Positions 17,469 to 26,730 of a stretch of 64,000 nt of DNA are shown piece after piece. Source of the DNA: Steroidobacteraceae bacterium (GTDB taxonomy: Bacteria > Pseudomonadota > Gammaproteobacteria > Steroidobacterales > Steroidobacteraceae); contig JAFMJH010000001.1 of the NCBI GenBank assembly GCA_017853555.1, positions 157,249 to 221,248 on the forward strand, written 5' to 3'. Position numbers and translations under genes: made by a program. Below the pieces are notes generated by a model that worked only from the letters and a program-made list of their open reading frames with translations, did no database searches and was not told the origin of the DNA. Each line of letters opens with the position of its first letter. The first letter of the stretch is position 1.

Positions 17469-18035
17469 TCAGGCGGCGGCGGCCACCTCGCCGTTGGCAC
17501 CACCGACCGTCACCTGCTCGAGCGTGACCGCCACCGCATGCACCACCGCCGCGATGCGGATCGCACTCTGGATCGCCTCGCGCGACACCTCGTGCTTGCG
17601 CAACTGCTTCTCGTGCGCCTCGATGCACAGACCGCAACCGTTGATGGCCGACACCGCCAGCGAATAGAGCTCGAAGTCGAGCTTGTCGATGCCGGGGTTG
17701 CCGATCACGTTCATGCGCAGGCGCGCCGGCATGGTCTGGTAGTCCGCATCGCCTGCAAGGTGCAGAAAGCGGTAGTAGATGTTGTTCATCGCCATGATCG
17801 CCGCCGCGGCTTTCGCGCCATCGATTTGCGCGGCATCGAGTTCCGCGCGAGCCGCGTCCTCGATGGCCGTGATCAAGGTCGCATTGCGCGAGGCGAGCGC
17901 CGAAGCGAGCGCCGTACCCCAGATTTGCCGGGCGGTGAGGCCCGGCGCACCTTGGGTGGTCAGTACGCTGCCGAGGTTCAAACGCAGGTCACGCGCATAG
18001 TCCGGCAACGCATCACGAATGGCTTCAATGTTCAT
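17469..18035 (-). CDS. ahpD: Alkylhydroperoxidase AhpD
   Basis: A 188-residue all-helical peroxidase with the catalytic CxxC-x3-H site in [11 protein letters not shown] (C134, C137). [10 protein letters not shown] and the segment [16 protein letters not shown] match the full-length AhpD family rather than the short CMD proteins. AhpD re-reduces AhpC with electrons from a lipoylated carrier. ATG at 18035 has GGGAG 9 bases upstream; a TTG three codons earlier is less likely. It lies 33 bp downstream of ahpC in a leftward operon opposite oxyR, so peroxide induction is expected. Confidence 0.92.
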   Translation of the reverse strand: MNIEAIRDALPDYARDLRLNLGSVLTTQGAPGLTARQIWGTALASALASRNATLITAIEDAARAELDAAQIDGAKAAAAIMAMNNIYYRFLHLAGDADYQTMPARLRMNVIGNPGIDKLDFELYSLAVSAINGCGLCIEAHEKQLRKHEVSREAIQSAIRIAAVVHAVAVTLEQVTVGGANGEVAAAA

Positions 18036-18068
18036 GTCGATCAACTCCCGACAGGTGCAGCAGGCGGC

Positions 18069-18608
18069 TTACGCGGCCTTCAAGGTGTCCTCGCCCTGCT
18101 TCCAGTTGCAGGGGCAGAGTTCGTCCGTCTGCAACGCATCGAGTACGCGCAGTACTTCTTCGGGCGAGCGGCCGACGTTCAGGTCGGTGACGTAGACGAA
18201 ACGCACGACGCCCTGCGGGTCGACGATGAAGGTGGCGCGCTGCGCGACGCCGGCTTCCGGATCGAGGATGCCGAGCGACTGGGACAGTTCGCGCTTGATG
18301 TCGGCGAGCATCGGGAACGGCAGGTCCTTCAGTTCGCTCTTGCTGCTGCGCCAGGCGAGATGCACGAATTCGCTGTCGGTGCTGACGCCGTAGACTTGCG
18401 CGTCGCGCGCGGCGAATTCCTTGTTCAGCTTGCCGAACGCGGCGATCTCGGTCGGGCACACGAAGGTGAAGTCCTTCGGCCAGAAGAAGACGATCTGCCA
18501 CTTGCCGGCGGCACTGGCGTTGTCGAACGGCTTGAACGCGGTGGCGATGTCGTTGGTGACGACACCGGTCAAGGAAAATTGCGGAAACTTCTGGCCGATG
18601 GAAATCAT
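18069..18608 (-). CDS. ahpC: Alkyl hydroperoxide reductase AhpC (peroxiredoxin)
   Basis: A 179-residue 2-Cys peroxiredoxin. The peroxidatic Cys51 is in DFTFVCPTE and the resolving cysteines C165/C167 in ELCPCNW, the CPC arrangement typical of AhpC that is reduced by AhpD. It reduces hydrogen peroxide and organic hydroperoxides in the cytoplasm. AGGAG lies 9 bases upstream of ATG at 18608. It is first in the ahpC-ahpD run and divergent from oxyR with a 138-bp gap, the classical arrangement for OxyR control. Confidence 0.95.
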   Translation of the reverse strand: MISIGQKFPQFSLTGVVTNDIATAFKPFDNASAAGKWQIVFFWPKDFTFVCPTEIAAFGKLNKEFAARDAQVYGVSTDSEFVHLAWRSSKSELKDLPFPMLADIKRELSQSLGILDPEAGVAQRATFIVDPQGVVRFVYVTDLNVGRSPEEVLRVLDALQTDELCPCNWKQGEDTLKAA

Positions 18609-18688
18609 GTCTGCGCTCTCCTGCGTGGCTGTGATCTTCGCGACGGAACGTCCGTCGATGGGGCGCATCTTGCCGACGCATGTCTCGA

Positions 18689-18721
18689 CTATCCAATCGA
18701 TTGATGCGATGATTTCGATAG
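18689..18721. promoter_or_regulatory. Candidate OxyR operator between ahpC and oxyR
   Basis: Inverted CTATC (18689-18693) and GATAG (18717-18721) flank a perfect 8-base palindrome AATCGATT (18695-18702). The CTAT/ATAG elements resemble the quarter-sites of OxyR boxes, and the position between ahpC and oxyR is right, but the 10-bp spacing rule is not cleanly met, so this is tentative. Confidence 0.38.
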
Positions 18722-18746
18722 ATTTCGTATATCGGAAAGGACTCCC

Positions 18747-19643
18747 GTGGCGGATATCAAACTCAAGGATTTGCGCTATCTGATCGCCGTCGCCGACACC
18801 GGGCATTTCGGCAAGGCGGCCGAGCGCTGTTTCATCAGTCAGCCGACGCTGTCTGCGCAGCTTAAGAAACTTGAAGAGTATCTCGGCGTGCCGCTCGTCG
18901 AACGACAACCGAGGCACGCGATCCTCACGCCCGCCGGCAAAGATATCGTCGCGCGCGCGCGCCGCATCGTCGAGGCGAGCGACGAAGTGGTTGAAATCGC
19001 GCGCACGCATCGCGATCCGCTCGCCGGTCGTTTGCGAGTCGCTTTTCTGCCGACGATCGGTCCGTACCTGTTGCCCGGCGTCGCGCCGAAATTGCACAAG
19101 GCACTGCCGCGTCTCGAGTTGATGCTGTACGAATACCAAACCGGTCCGATGCTGGAAAAACTGCGCGCCGGTGAAATCGACATGGGCGTACTCGCGCTGC
19201 CCGTGGAGCTCGACGGGCTCGCGGCTCGCAACCTCTATGACGAAGCGTTCGTGGTCGCCGCCCCGGCGAACGATCCACTCGCGACCAAGAAACAGATCAA
19301 AGTCGACGATCTCGCCGGCGTCACCTTGTTGCTGCTCGAAGACGGTCACTGCCTGCGCGATCAGGCGCTCGACGTCTGCAGCCGCATCGACGTTCGCGAG
19401 AAGCAGGATTTTCGCGCCACGAGCATCGAGACCTTGCGGCAGATGGTGGCGGCGGGCGCGGGCGCCACGTTGCTGCCCGAGCTCGCCACGCGCGGCGGGT
19501 ATGCGACGCCGCGCGGTTTGGTCGTTCGCCCGTTCGCGAAGCCCGCGCCGACGCGGCGCATCGGCGCGATCTGGCGCAAGAGCACGCCGCGCAGCGTGGC
19601 GATCGATGCGGTCGCCAAAGTCATCGCGGGGCATGCGCTGTGA
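18747..19643 (+). CDS. oxyR: Hydrogen peroxide-sensing regulator OxyR
   Basis: A 298-residue LysR-type regulator with an N-terminal helix-turn-helix (FGKAAERCFISQPTLSAQLK). The redox-active pair is C202 and C211 in GHCLRDQALDVC, spaced nine residues as in enterobacterial OxyR, so a peroxide-driven disulfide switch is expected. GTG start at 18747, with AAAGG 6 bases upstream. It faces ahpC-ahpD, its likely targets. Its stop overlaps the GTG start of a photolyase gene, so peroxide sensing and DNA repair share a message here. Confidence 0.95.
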   Translation: MADIKLKDLRYLIAVADTGHFGKAAERCFISQPTLSAQLKKLEEYLGVPLVERQPRHAILTPAGKDIVARARRIVEASDEVVEIARTHRDPLAGRLRVAFLPTIGPYLLPGVAPKLHKALPRLELMLYEYQTGPMLEKLRAGEIDMGVLALPVELDGLAARNLYDEAFVVAAPANDPLATKKQIKVDDLAGVTLLLLEDGHCLRDQALDVCSRIDVREKQDFRATSIETLRQMVAAGAGATLLPELATRGGYATPRGLVVRPFAKPAPTRRIGAIWRKSTPRSVAIDAVAKVIAGHAL

Positions 19644-21124
19644 GCGGCGCTGCACGCGCAACTCCGGCCGCCTCGTCGGCACCGACCCTGCTGTGGTTGC
19701 GCCAGGATTTGCGGCTCGCCGATCACCCCGCCCTCGTCGCCGCCATCGAGCGCGGCGCGCCGGTGATTCCGGTATTTCTTTGGTGCCCGGATGACGATGC
19801 GGCTTGGGCGCCCGGCGCCGCGACGCAATGGTGGCTGCATCACTCGCTGGAATCTTTGCAGCGAGCACTGGAAGCGCGCGGCTCGCGCTTGATCGTGCGA
19901 CGCGGCACACCCGATGCCGCACCCGGCGGCGCGGCGCTGGCGGAGTTGCGCAAGCTGCTCGCCGAAACCGGTGCGACTGCCGTGTACTGGAGTCGTCGCT
20001 ATGAACCGACGGCCATCGCGCGCGATGCGCACATCAAAGAAACACTGCGTGCCGAAGGCGTCGAAGTGCGCAGTTTCAACGCGGTGCTGCTCAGCGAACC
20101 CTGGGACATCCGCAACCAGAGCGGCAAACCGTTCCAGGTGTTCACGCCCTATTGGAAAAACGCCTCGACGACGATCGCCGAGACGACGCCATTGCCGGCA
20201 CCGAACGTCATCGCCGCCCCGGCGCGCTGGCCGAGCTCGCTCGCACTCGCCGCACTCGAATTGCTGCCGCGCATCCGCTGGTATGACGGGATGGCTGCGG
20301 CGTGGCGACCGGGCGAAGACGGCGCACGCGAGAATCTCGATTCTTTCCTGCGCGAGGCGGTCGAACACTACGGTGACGCGCGCAACGTACCCGGCATTCG
20401 TGGCACGTCGCGGCTGTCGCCTCATCTGCACTTCGGCGAGATCGGACCGCGACAAATATGGCATACGGCTGCGCGTTGGCGCGGTACGCAATTCATGGCG
20501 GAAGTGGGTTGGCGTGAATTCGCGCATCACTTGCTGTATCACTTCCCGCGTACGCCGACCGAACCCCTGCGCGGCGAATACACGCGCTTTCCGTGGCGCG
20601 AAGACGCGGCGGCGCTGCAAGCCTGGCAACGCGGTCGCACCGGCGTACCGCTCGTCGATGCGGGGATGCGCGAGTTGTGGAGCACAGGCTGGATGCACAA
20701 CCGCGTACGCATGGTCGTGGCGTCGTTTTTGGTGAAGAACCTGCGCTTGCATTGGTTGCATGGTGCGCGCTGGTTCTGGGACACGCTGGTCGATGCGGAT
20801 CTGGCGAGCAACACGCTCGGCTGGCAGTGGACGGCGGGTTGCGGCGCCGACGCTGCGCCCTACTTTCGCGTGTTCAATCCGGTCAGCCAGGGTGCGAAGT
20901 TCGACCCCGAAGGCGAATACGTCCGGCGCTGGGTGCCGGAACTCGCTGCGCTGCCGGGCGCATCGATCCACGCCCCGTGGGAGTGCAAACCGGCCGAACT
21001 CGCCGCCGCAGGCATCGTGCTCGGCCGCGACTATCCGCAGCCCATCGTCGATCTCAAAGAATCTCGCGAAGCGGCGCTCGCCGCTTGGCAGAGTCTGCGC
21101 CAACCACAGGAACCGCATCCATGA
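19640..21124 (+). CDS. phrB: Deoxyribodipyrimidine photolyase (CPD photolyase)
   Basis: A 494-residue class I photolyase/cryptochrome family enzyme. The N-terminal antenna-binding alpha/beta domain starts at LLWLRQDLRLADHPAL. The FAD-binding helical domain contains GTSRLSPHLHFGEI, STGWMHNRVRMVVASF and WQWTAGCGADAAPYFR, the last two being the photolyase signature. It uses light and reduced FAD to split cyclobutane pyrimidine dimers. The GTG start overlaps the oxyR stop (GTGA), and its own stop overlaps the ATG of the next gene (ATGA). Some family members repair 6-4 products or act as cryptochromes, but the full signature fits CPD repair. Confidence 0.93.
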   Translation: MSGAARATPAASSAPTLLWLRQDLRLADHPALVAAIERGAPVIPVFLWCPDDDAAWAPGAATQWWLHHSLESLQRALEARGSRLIVRRGTPDAAPGGAALAELRKLLAETGATAVYWSRRYEPTAIARDAHIKETLRAEGVEVRSFNAVLLSEPWDIRNQSGKPFQVFTPYWKNASTTIAETTPLPAPNVIAAPARWPSSLALAALELLPRIRWYDGMAAAWRPGEDGARENLDSFLREAVEHYGDARNVPGIRGTSRLSPHLHFGEIGPRQIWHTAARWRGTQFMAEVGWREFAHHLLYHFPRTPTEPLRGEYTRFPWREDAAALQAWQRGRTGVPLVDAGMRELWSTGWMHNRVRMVVASFLVKNLRLHWLHGARWFWDTLVDADLASNTLGWQWTAGCGADAAPYFRVFNPVSQGAKFDPEGEYVRRWVPELAALPGASIHAPWECKPAELAAAGIVLGRDYPQPIVDLKESREAALAAWQSLRQPQEPHP

Positions 21125-21414
21125 TCAAGCACATCGTCGCGTGGCGGATCAAAGACACGCCGTCGAAGGCGGAGAATGCCGCCCGGATCAAAGAATTGCT
21201 CGAAGGACTCGCCGGACGCATCCCCGGCCTGCTGGAAATAGAGGTCGGCATCAACGTCATCGACGACGCGAACGCCGCCGACGTCGTGCTCTATTCACGC
21301 TTCGAGGATCGCGCGGCGCTCGCGCACTACCAGACCCATCCGCTGCACGTCGCGGTCGCCGGCGAGGTACGCGAACTCACCACGGAGCGCCGTTCGGTCG
21401 ACTATCTGGTTTGA
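21121..21414 (+). CDS. Dabb (stress-responsive alpha/beta barrel) domain protein
   Basis: A 97-residue protein consisting of one Dabb/ferredoxin-like domain: MIKHIVAWRIKD, a central GINVID, and YQTHPLHVAVAGEV before the end. Such domains form dimeric alpha/beta barrels and occur in stress-linked proteins and small monooxygenase-like enzymes; its activity is unknown. It overlaps the photolyase stop by ATGA, completing an oxyR-phrB-dabb transcript, and ends 8 bp before the convergent acyl-CoA dehydrogenase gene. Confidence 0.85.
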   Translation: MIKHIVAWRIKDTPSKAENAARIKELLEGLAGRIPGLLEIEVGINVIDDANAADVVLYSRFEDRAALAHYQTHPLHVAVAGEVRELTTERRSVDYLV

Positions 21415-21422
21415 GCGCGTCG

Positions 21423-23207
21423 TTACAGGCAGGCCGGATCGACGTCGAGCACGCTCGCCGCACCCGAGTCGATCACGCGCGCGAGGCCGTGCGCTTGCGG
21501 CAAAACGTGCGTCGCATGGAATTCGGCCGAAGCGATCTTGCCGCGCAGGAAATCGACGTCCGGATCACCCTCGGCCAAGCGACGCGCCGCGATGTCGGCC
21601 GATTTCGTCAATTGCCAGGCCGCACACACGTGACCGGCGAGCCGCAAAAACGGCACTGAGACCGCAAAGGCGCGCGCCGGATCTTCGGCGAGCGCCGCCA
21701 ACAATTTTTGCGTTGCGCTTTCGAGGGCCGAGATTGCATCGAGCGTCGCGGCACGCGCGATGGCGACGCGCGGCTGCGTCGCCGTCAACGCCGCAAGTTC
21801 GCCACGCATGTCCTGCACGAGCGACGCGAGCGCTTGACCGCGATCGCGACCGATCTTGCGACCGACGAAATCATTGGACTGGATGCCGGTCGTGCCTTCG
21901 TAGATGGTGGTGATGCGTACGTCACGATAGGGTTGTGCGGCACCGGTTTCTTCGACGAAGCCCATGCCGCCGTGCACTTGTATGCCGAGCGAGGCGAGTT
22001 CGATGCCGGCTTCGGTGCTGCAACCTTTGACGATCGGAATGAGCAGATCACCGCGCGCTTGCGCCGCGGCACGCACCGCGGGGTCCGGATGATGGGCGCC
22101 GAGATCGAGTTGCCAGGCGGTGTAGAGCGCCACCGCGCGCAAGGCCTCGGTCTGCGACTTCATCGTCAGCAGCATGCGCTTGACGTCCGGATGGTGAGCG
22201 ATCGGCAACGGACCTTGCGCCGCCGCCACGGGCGGCTTGCCCTGCACGCGCGTGCGTGCCCAGTCGAGCGCTTGCTGGTAGGCGCGATCGGCGACCGCAT
22301 AACCCTCGAGACCGACCGACAAACGCGCCGCGTTCATCATCACGAACATGTATTCGAGACCGCGATTCGGTTCGCCGACGAGATAGCCGATGGCGCCGTC
22401 TTTTTGGCCGAAGGCCATCACGCAAGTCGGGCTCGCGTGGATGCCGAGTTTGTGTTCGATCGAGATGCAGTGGGCGTCGTTGCGCTCGCCCAAGCTGCCG
22501 TCGGCATTCACCAGCACCTTAGGCACGATGAACATCGAGATGCCTTTGACGCCCGGCGGCGCGCCGTCGATGCGCGCCAGCACGAGGTGAATCGTGTTGG
22601 GGGTGAAGTCGTGGTCGCCGTAGGTGATGAATATTTTTTGACCGAAGATGCGATAGCGATCGCCCTCGGGCGTGGCGCGCGTGCGGATCGCGGCCAGATC
22701 ACTGCCGGCCTGCGGCTCGGTGAGATTCATGGTGCCGGTCCACTCGCCGCTCACCATCTTCGGCAGATACTGCGCTTTCTGCGCATCGCTCCCGTAGTGC
22801 TCGAGCGCTTCGATCGCGCCCTGCGTGAGCATCGGGCACAACTTGAAGGCGAGATTCGATGCGGCCCAGATTTCTTCGACCGCGGTACCGACGACGTTCG
22901 GTACGCCCTGGCCGCCGAAATGGGGCGAGGCACGCAAACTCGGCCAACCACCCTCGGCGTATTGTTGATAGGCGGCTTTGAAGCCCGGCGCGCCGATCAC
23001 GCCCTCGGGCGTCCAGCGCGCACCGTCGCGATCACCGGATTTGTAGAGGGGATCGAGCACGGTCTCGGCGAACTTGGCCGCTTCTTCGAGAATCGCGTCC
23101 GCGATCTCGAGCGAATACTCGCCGTGGGCGGGGCAGGCTTGCAGCGAAGACTCGCCGATGAGTTCGTGCAGGACGAATCGCAGATCTTTCAGGGGGGCGC
23201 GGTACAT
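21423..23207 (-). CDS. Acyl-CoA dehydrogenase (DmdC/AidB-like long form)
   Basis: A 594-residue flavoprotein dehydrogenase. The FAD/acyl-CoA contact region is in MNLTEPQAGSDLAAIRTRA, and the C-terminal catalytic Glu lies in TIYEGTTGIQSNDFVGRK. It is longer than fatty-acid enzymes of about 380 residues because of an N-terminal extension and a C-terminal domain, as in DmdC and related long acyl-CoA dehydrogenases. It oxidises an acyl-CoA to the enoyl-CoA and passes electrons to ETF. Substrate is uncertain. ATG at 23207. It follows the LysR gene on the same strand by about 20 bp and may be co-transcribed with it. Confidence 0.9.
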   Translation of the reverse strand: MYRAPLKDLRFVLHELIGESSLQACPAHGEYSLEIADAILEEAAKFAETVLDPLYKSGDRDGARWTPEGVIGAPGFKAAYQQYAEGGWPSLRASPHFGGQGVPNVVGTAVEEIWAASNLAFKLCPMLTQGAIEALEHYGSDAQKAQYLPKMVSGEWTGTMNLTEPQAGSDLAAIRTRATPEGDRYRIFGQKIFITYGDHDFTPNTIHLVLARIDGAPPGVKGISMFIVPKVLVNADGSLGERNDAHCISIEHKLGIHASPTCVMAFGQKDGAIGYLVGEPNRGLEYMFVMMNAARLSVGLEGYAVADRAYQQALDWARTRVQGKPPVAAAQGPLPIAHHPDVKRMLLTMKSQTEALRAVALYTAWQLDLGAHHPDPAVRAAAQARGDLLIPIVKGCSTEAGIELASLGIQVHGGMGFVEETGAAQPYRDVRITTIYEGTTGIQSNDFVGRKIGRDRGQALASLVQDMRGELAALTATQPRVAIARAATLDAISALESATQKLLAALAEDPARAFAVSVPFLRLAGHVCAAWQLTKSADIAARRLAEGDPDVDFLRGKIASAEFHATHVLPQAHGLARVIDSGAASVLDVDPACL

Positions 23208-23227
23208 AGCCGCACAATTTTAGCCTG

Positions 23228-24139
23228 TCAGGCGCTGCTCTTGAGCGCAGGAACGATGTTTGCGGCAAGAAAATCCACCAAGGCCAGCACCCGCGCGTCC
23301 TCGGCAAGGGTGGCCGGATACACGGCGCACAACGGCGCTTGCTCCGGCGGATCCCAGTCGGGCAGCACGCGCTTGAGCTTCTGGGCGGCGATGCCGGCGC
23401 GGCAGAGAAACTCGGGCAGCAAACCGATGCCGAGCCCGGCGGCCACCGCGGCGTGCAGCAACGCGGGGTCGTTGACGGCGAGCTTCGGGCGCAGCGACAA
23501 CTCGGCGCGGCGGTTGCCATGGGCGAGACGCAACACCTGGATCGGGCCCGCCCCGGCGTCCGGCATCAGCAAGTCGTAGCGCTCGAGATCGTCGGGCGCG
23601 CTCGGCAGCCCGCCGGCCTTCTGCAGATAGGCGGGACTCGCGCACAGGATCGCCGGCGGCGCGCCCAGGATTTTGGCGATGCGCTCCGGCCCGACGTCGG
23701 CGCCCGCACGAATGGTCAGATCGAACTCGGCCTCGCGCTCCGGCTCGCCGAGTTCCACCTCGAGCGGCACCTGCGGAAAGCGCTCCAGAAAACGCGGCAC
23801 CAAAGGCGCGAGCAACACCCGGCCATAGGTCGTGTCGGCCAACACCCGCAACGGACCCTGACGCGACCGACCGAGTTCGGCGGCGCGCTGGTGGACCTGT
23901 TCGGCCGCCGCGACGATCGCGCGGCAATGGGGCAACAACTGCTCGCCCGCCGGGGTCAAGGTCAGGCGGCGCGTGGTGCGCGTCATGAGCTTCAATCCGA
24001 GCTCGGCCTCGAGTTCGGCGATCGCGCGACTGACGCTGGCCTTCGGCACTTTGAGGGCGCGCGCGGCCGCCGTGAAGCCGTTCAAGTCGACGACTTTGGC
24101 AAAGGTGGCCATATGGGCCGGAGACCAGATTTGGTTCAT
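23228..24139 (-). CDS. LysR-family transcriptional regulator
   Basis: A 303-residue regulator with an N-terminal helix-turn-helix (GFTAAARALKVPKASVSRAI) and a C-terminal periplasmic-binding-protein-like effector domain. The sequence resembles the AaeR/DsdC-like branch that usually controls a divergent gene. The divergent neighbour is the DUF1838-DUF1993-reductase operon, 137 bp away, and the acyl-CoA dehydrogenase gene follows on the same strand. Either could be its target. The effector is unknown. Confidence 0.9.
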   Translation of the reverse strand: MNQIWSPAHMATFAKVVDLNGFTAAARALKVPKASVSRAIAELEAELGLKLMTRTTRRLTLTPAGEQLLPHCRAIVAAAEQVHQRAAELGRSRQGPLRVLADTTYGRVLLAPLVPRFLERFPQVPLEVELGEPEREAEFDLTIRAGADVGPERIAKILGAPPAILCASPAYLQKAGGLPSAPDDLERYDLLMPDAGAGPIQVLRLAHGNRRAELSLRPKLAVNDPALLHAAVAAGLGIGLLPEFLCRAGIAAQKLKRVLPDWDPPEQAPLCAVYPATLAEDARVLALVDFLAANIVPALKSSA

Positions 24140-24276
24140 GAAACTACCATTAAAGGCGGCGAACCCCTGCTATTGTTGCAGATATAAATCAAACTTGTCC
24201 AATACATATCGATTCATGGTGATGCATCCACCCTCGTTTAAGATGGCCGAAGTCAATCACGGGGGACTCCGCCACC

Positions 24277-25203
24277 ATGTCTAACCATACGTTTTCACGG
24301 CTCGCGCTCACCGCCGCGCTGATGCTCGCCACGCCGCTCGCCGCCTGGGGTGCCGACGATTTTCTGGGCCCCTCGGCCAAGCGCGAAGGCGCCGAGGCCT
24401 TCACCTGGAACATGAAACTCACTTGCGGCACGACCGAGCCCGGCGTCACGCGCTACGGCATGTGGGAAGGGCGCATGTACAGCCGCATCGCCGGCGAAAA
24501 GGATCGCCACATCTTCGACGTGATCGGCATCAACACGCGGCAGTGCGAACGCCACAAGGATCCGGTCCGCGGTGACGGCTACCGCTCGGTGTCGCGCGAG
24601 ATCATGGTGTACCTCGACCCCGCGAGCGGTGAAATCATCGACCGCTGGAAGAACCCGTGGACGGGGCAAACCGTCGACGTCGTCCACGTCGCCAACGATC
24701 CGGTGAACATGCGACAGCCGAGCTTCGCCATCGGCGCCGACGGCAAGCCCGCTTCGATCGAGTTGCGGCAGTACGACGACCTGCTGGTCGAAGTGCGCGA
24801 AGTGCCGCTGTTCTACACGAACCCGCTGGCCGGCGATTATCAGGAATACGTCGGCGGGCAGTACCACGCGATGGAGATCTTCAACACGTTCTATCGCGCC
24901 GCCGACTTCACCGATGCCAAGAAGAACCGGATCAGCGAATCGCGGATCTCCTGGCAACGCATCTCGAAGTTGCTGCCGTGGATGCTGATGGGCGACCGGC
25001 AGGGAATCATGATCTTCAACGCGACCGGCTACAGCACCTTCGACCGCAAGAGAATCCCGCCGAAGCTCATGCAAATCCTGCAGACTCGCTACCCGCAATA
25101 TCTCGAAGCCCCGCCGCTCGGCGATCCGCGACCGAACGCGACCACGTGGACGGTCACCAAGCAATGGATCGACGCGCAGCGCGCCAAACAGGAGAAGAAG
25201 TGA
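24277..25203 (+). CDS. Exported DUF1838 family protein
   Basis: A 308-residue protein with a signal peptide (ALTAALMLATPLAAWGA) and the DUF1838 domain covering nearly all of the rest. Family hallmarks seen are MVYLDPASGEIIDRWKNPW, TGQTVDVVHVANDPVN and a late FNATGYSTFDRKRIPP. No function is established for this family; members turn up beside catabolic genes. GGGGGA lies 11 bases upstream of ATG 24277. It is first in an operon with DUF1993 and an aldo/keto reductase, and its stop overlaps the next start. Confidence 0.82.
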   Translation: MSNHTFSRLALTAALMLATPLAAWGADDFLGPSAKREGAEAFTWNMKLTCGTTEPGVTRYGMWEGRMYSRIAGEKDRHIFDVIGINTRQCERHKDPVRGDGYRSVSREIMVYLDPASGEIIDRWKNPWTGQTVDVVHVANDPVNMRQPSFAIGADGKPASIELRQYDDLLVEVREVPLFYTNPLAGDYQEYVGGQYHAMEIFNTFYRAADFTDAKKNRISESRISWQRISKLLPWMLMGDRQGIMIFNATGYSTFDRKRIPPKLMQILQTRYPQYLEAPPLGDPRPNATTWTVTKQWIDAQRAKQEKK

Positions 25204-25709
25204 TGTCCGTGTCCGTTCATTCGATGACCGTCGAACCCTTCATCCAGATGCTCGGCAATCTGTCGAACATCTTGGACAAAGCCGCCGCGCACGCCGAAGC
25301 CAAGAAGATCGAAGCGGGCGTACTCGAAGGGCTGCGGCTGACGCCCGACATGTTCACGCTGGCGCGCCAGATCATGCTGACCTGCGATTTCGCCAAGAAC
25401 AGCTGCGCCCGTCTGGCCGGTCTCGAGCCGCCGCGCTTCGAAGACACCGAAAAGACCCTGGCCGAACTGCAGGCGCGCATCGCCAAGACGGTCGATTACC
25501 TTAAAACGCTCACGCCCGCCCAGCTCGAAGGCGCCGAACAGCGTCACATCGTCCTGCCGCTGCGTACTCGCACGCTCGAGATGGACGGTCTGCCGTTCAT
25601 CCAGAAATGGACCGTGCCGAACTTCTATTTCCACATGACCACCACGTACGCGTTGTTGCGCGGCGTCGGCGTGGACATCGGCAAACAGGATTTCCTCGGC
25701 GGATATTGA
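25203..25709 (+). CDS. DUF1993 family protein
   Basis: A 168-residue protein of the DUF1993 family, a four-helix DinB-like fold seen across bacteria and fungi. Hallmarks are [18 protein letters not shown] near the start, [18 protein letters not shown], and [19 protein letters not shown] near the end. Function is not established. It overlaps the DUF1838 stop by one base (TGATG), has AGGAGAAG just upstream, and is 4 bp ahead of the aldo/keto reductase gene, so the three are one operon. Confidence 0.82.
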   Translation: MSVSVHSMTVEPFIQMLGNLSNILDKAAAHAEAKKIEAGVLEGLRLTPDMFTLARQIMLTCDFAKNSCARLAGLEPPRFEDTEKTLAELQARIAKTVDYLKTLTPAQLEGAEQRHIVLPLRTRTLEMDGLPFIQKWTVPNFYFHMTTTYALLRGVGVDIGKQDFLGGY

Positions 25710-25713
25710 TCGC

Positions 25714-26730
25714 ATGCAAACGCGCAAGCTCGGCCGACAAGGTCTGGAGGTTTCGGCACTCGGTCTCGGCACCATGGGCATGACCGGCGTGGCCGGAATG
25801 CCGGCCATGTACGGACCCACCGACGAAGCCGAAGGCATCGCCACCATCCATCGCGCCCTCGAACTCGGCATCGATTTCTTCGATACCGCCGAGGTCTACG
25901 GGCCGCGCAGCAACGAAGAATTGCTGCGTCGCGCGCTGGTCGGCCGTCGCGAGCGCGTGATCATCGCGACGAAGTTCGGCTTCAAGTTCACGCCGGACGA
26001 CAAGATCGCCGGCGTCGACGGTCGGCCGGAGAACGTGCGCCGCGCGCTCGACGGTTGTCTGCAACGACTCGGCGTCGAGTGCATCGATCTTTGGTATCAG
26101 CATCGCCGCGACTTCGACGTGCCGATCGAAGAGACCGTGGGGGTGATGGCCGAGCAAGTCAAAGCGGGCAAGGTCAAATATCTCGGGCTCTCCGAGATGT
26201 CGGCTGAAACCCTGCGCCGCGCGCATGCCGTGCATCCGATCAGCGCGCTGCAAAGCGAATATTCGGTTTGGGAACGCAACATCGAAGCGCCGAGCGCGAG
26301 CGGCGGCGCGAGCGTGCTCGCCACCTGTCGCGAACTCGGCATCGGCATCGTGCCCTACAGCCCGCTCGGCCGCGGGTTTTTGACCGGCGGCGTCCCCGAT
26401 CCGGCGACCTTGCCCGCGTCGGATTACCGTCGCCACGATCCGCGTTTCTCGGCGGAGAATTACGCGCTCAATCTGCAACGCCTCGCCGCGGTGCAGGCCG
26501 TAGCGACGAAACACGGGGCGCAGCCTGCACAGGTCGCGCTCGCCTGGTTGTTGCATCGCGGTGACGACATCGTGCCGATTCCGGGCACCAAGCGTCGCCG
26601 TTATCTCGAAATCAACGCGGGTGCCGCGAGTTTGCGACTCGATGCCGAGGACATGCGGACGCTCGACGGAATCGGTACGGCGAGCGGCCCGCGCTACACG
26701 GAGCGTTCGTTGGCCTGGATCGAACGCTGA
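25714..26730 (+). CDS. Aldo/keto reductase
   Basis: A 338-residue NADPH-dependent oxidoreductase of the aldo/keto reductase barrel family. The catalytic tetrad is in FFDTAEVYG (Asp, Tyr), ATKFGF (Lys) and LWYQHR (His). The C-terminal phosphate-binding segment [15 protein letters not shown] is intact. It reduces aldehydes or ketones; the substrate is unknown. It is third in the operon after DUF1838 and DUF1993. The last 37 bp overlap the convergent ABC transporter ATPase gene. Confidence 0.92.
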   Translation: MQTRKLGRQGLEVSALGLGTMGMTGVAGMPAMYGPTDEAEGIATIHRALELGIDFFDTAEVYGPRSNEELLRRALVGRRERVIIATKFGFKFTPDDKIAGVDGRPENVRRALDGCLQRLGVECIDLWYQHRRDFDVPIEETVGVMAEQVKAGKVKYLGLSEMSAETLRRAHAVHPISALQSEYSVWERNIEAPSASGGASVLATCRELGIGIVPYSPLGRGFLTGGVPDPATLPASDYRRHDPRFSAENYALNLQRLAAVQAVATKHGAQPAQVALAWLLHRGDDIVPIPGTKRRRYLEINAGAASLRLDAEDMRTLDGIGTASGPRYTERSLAWIER

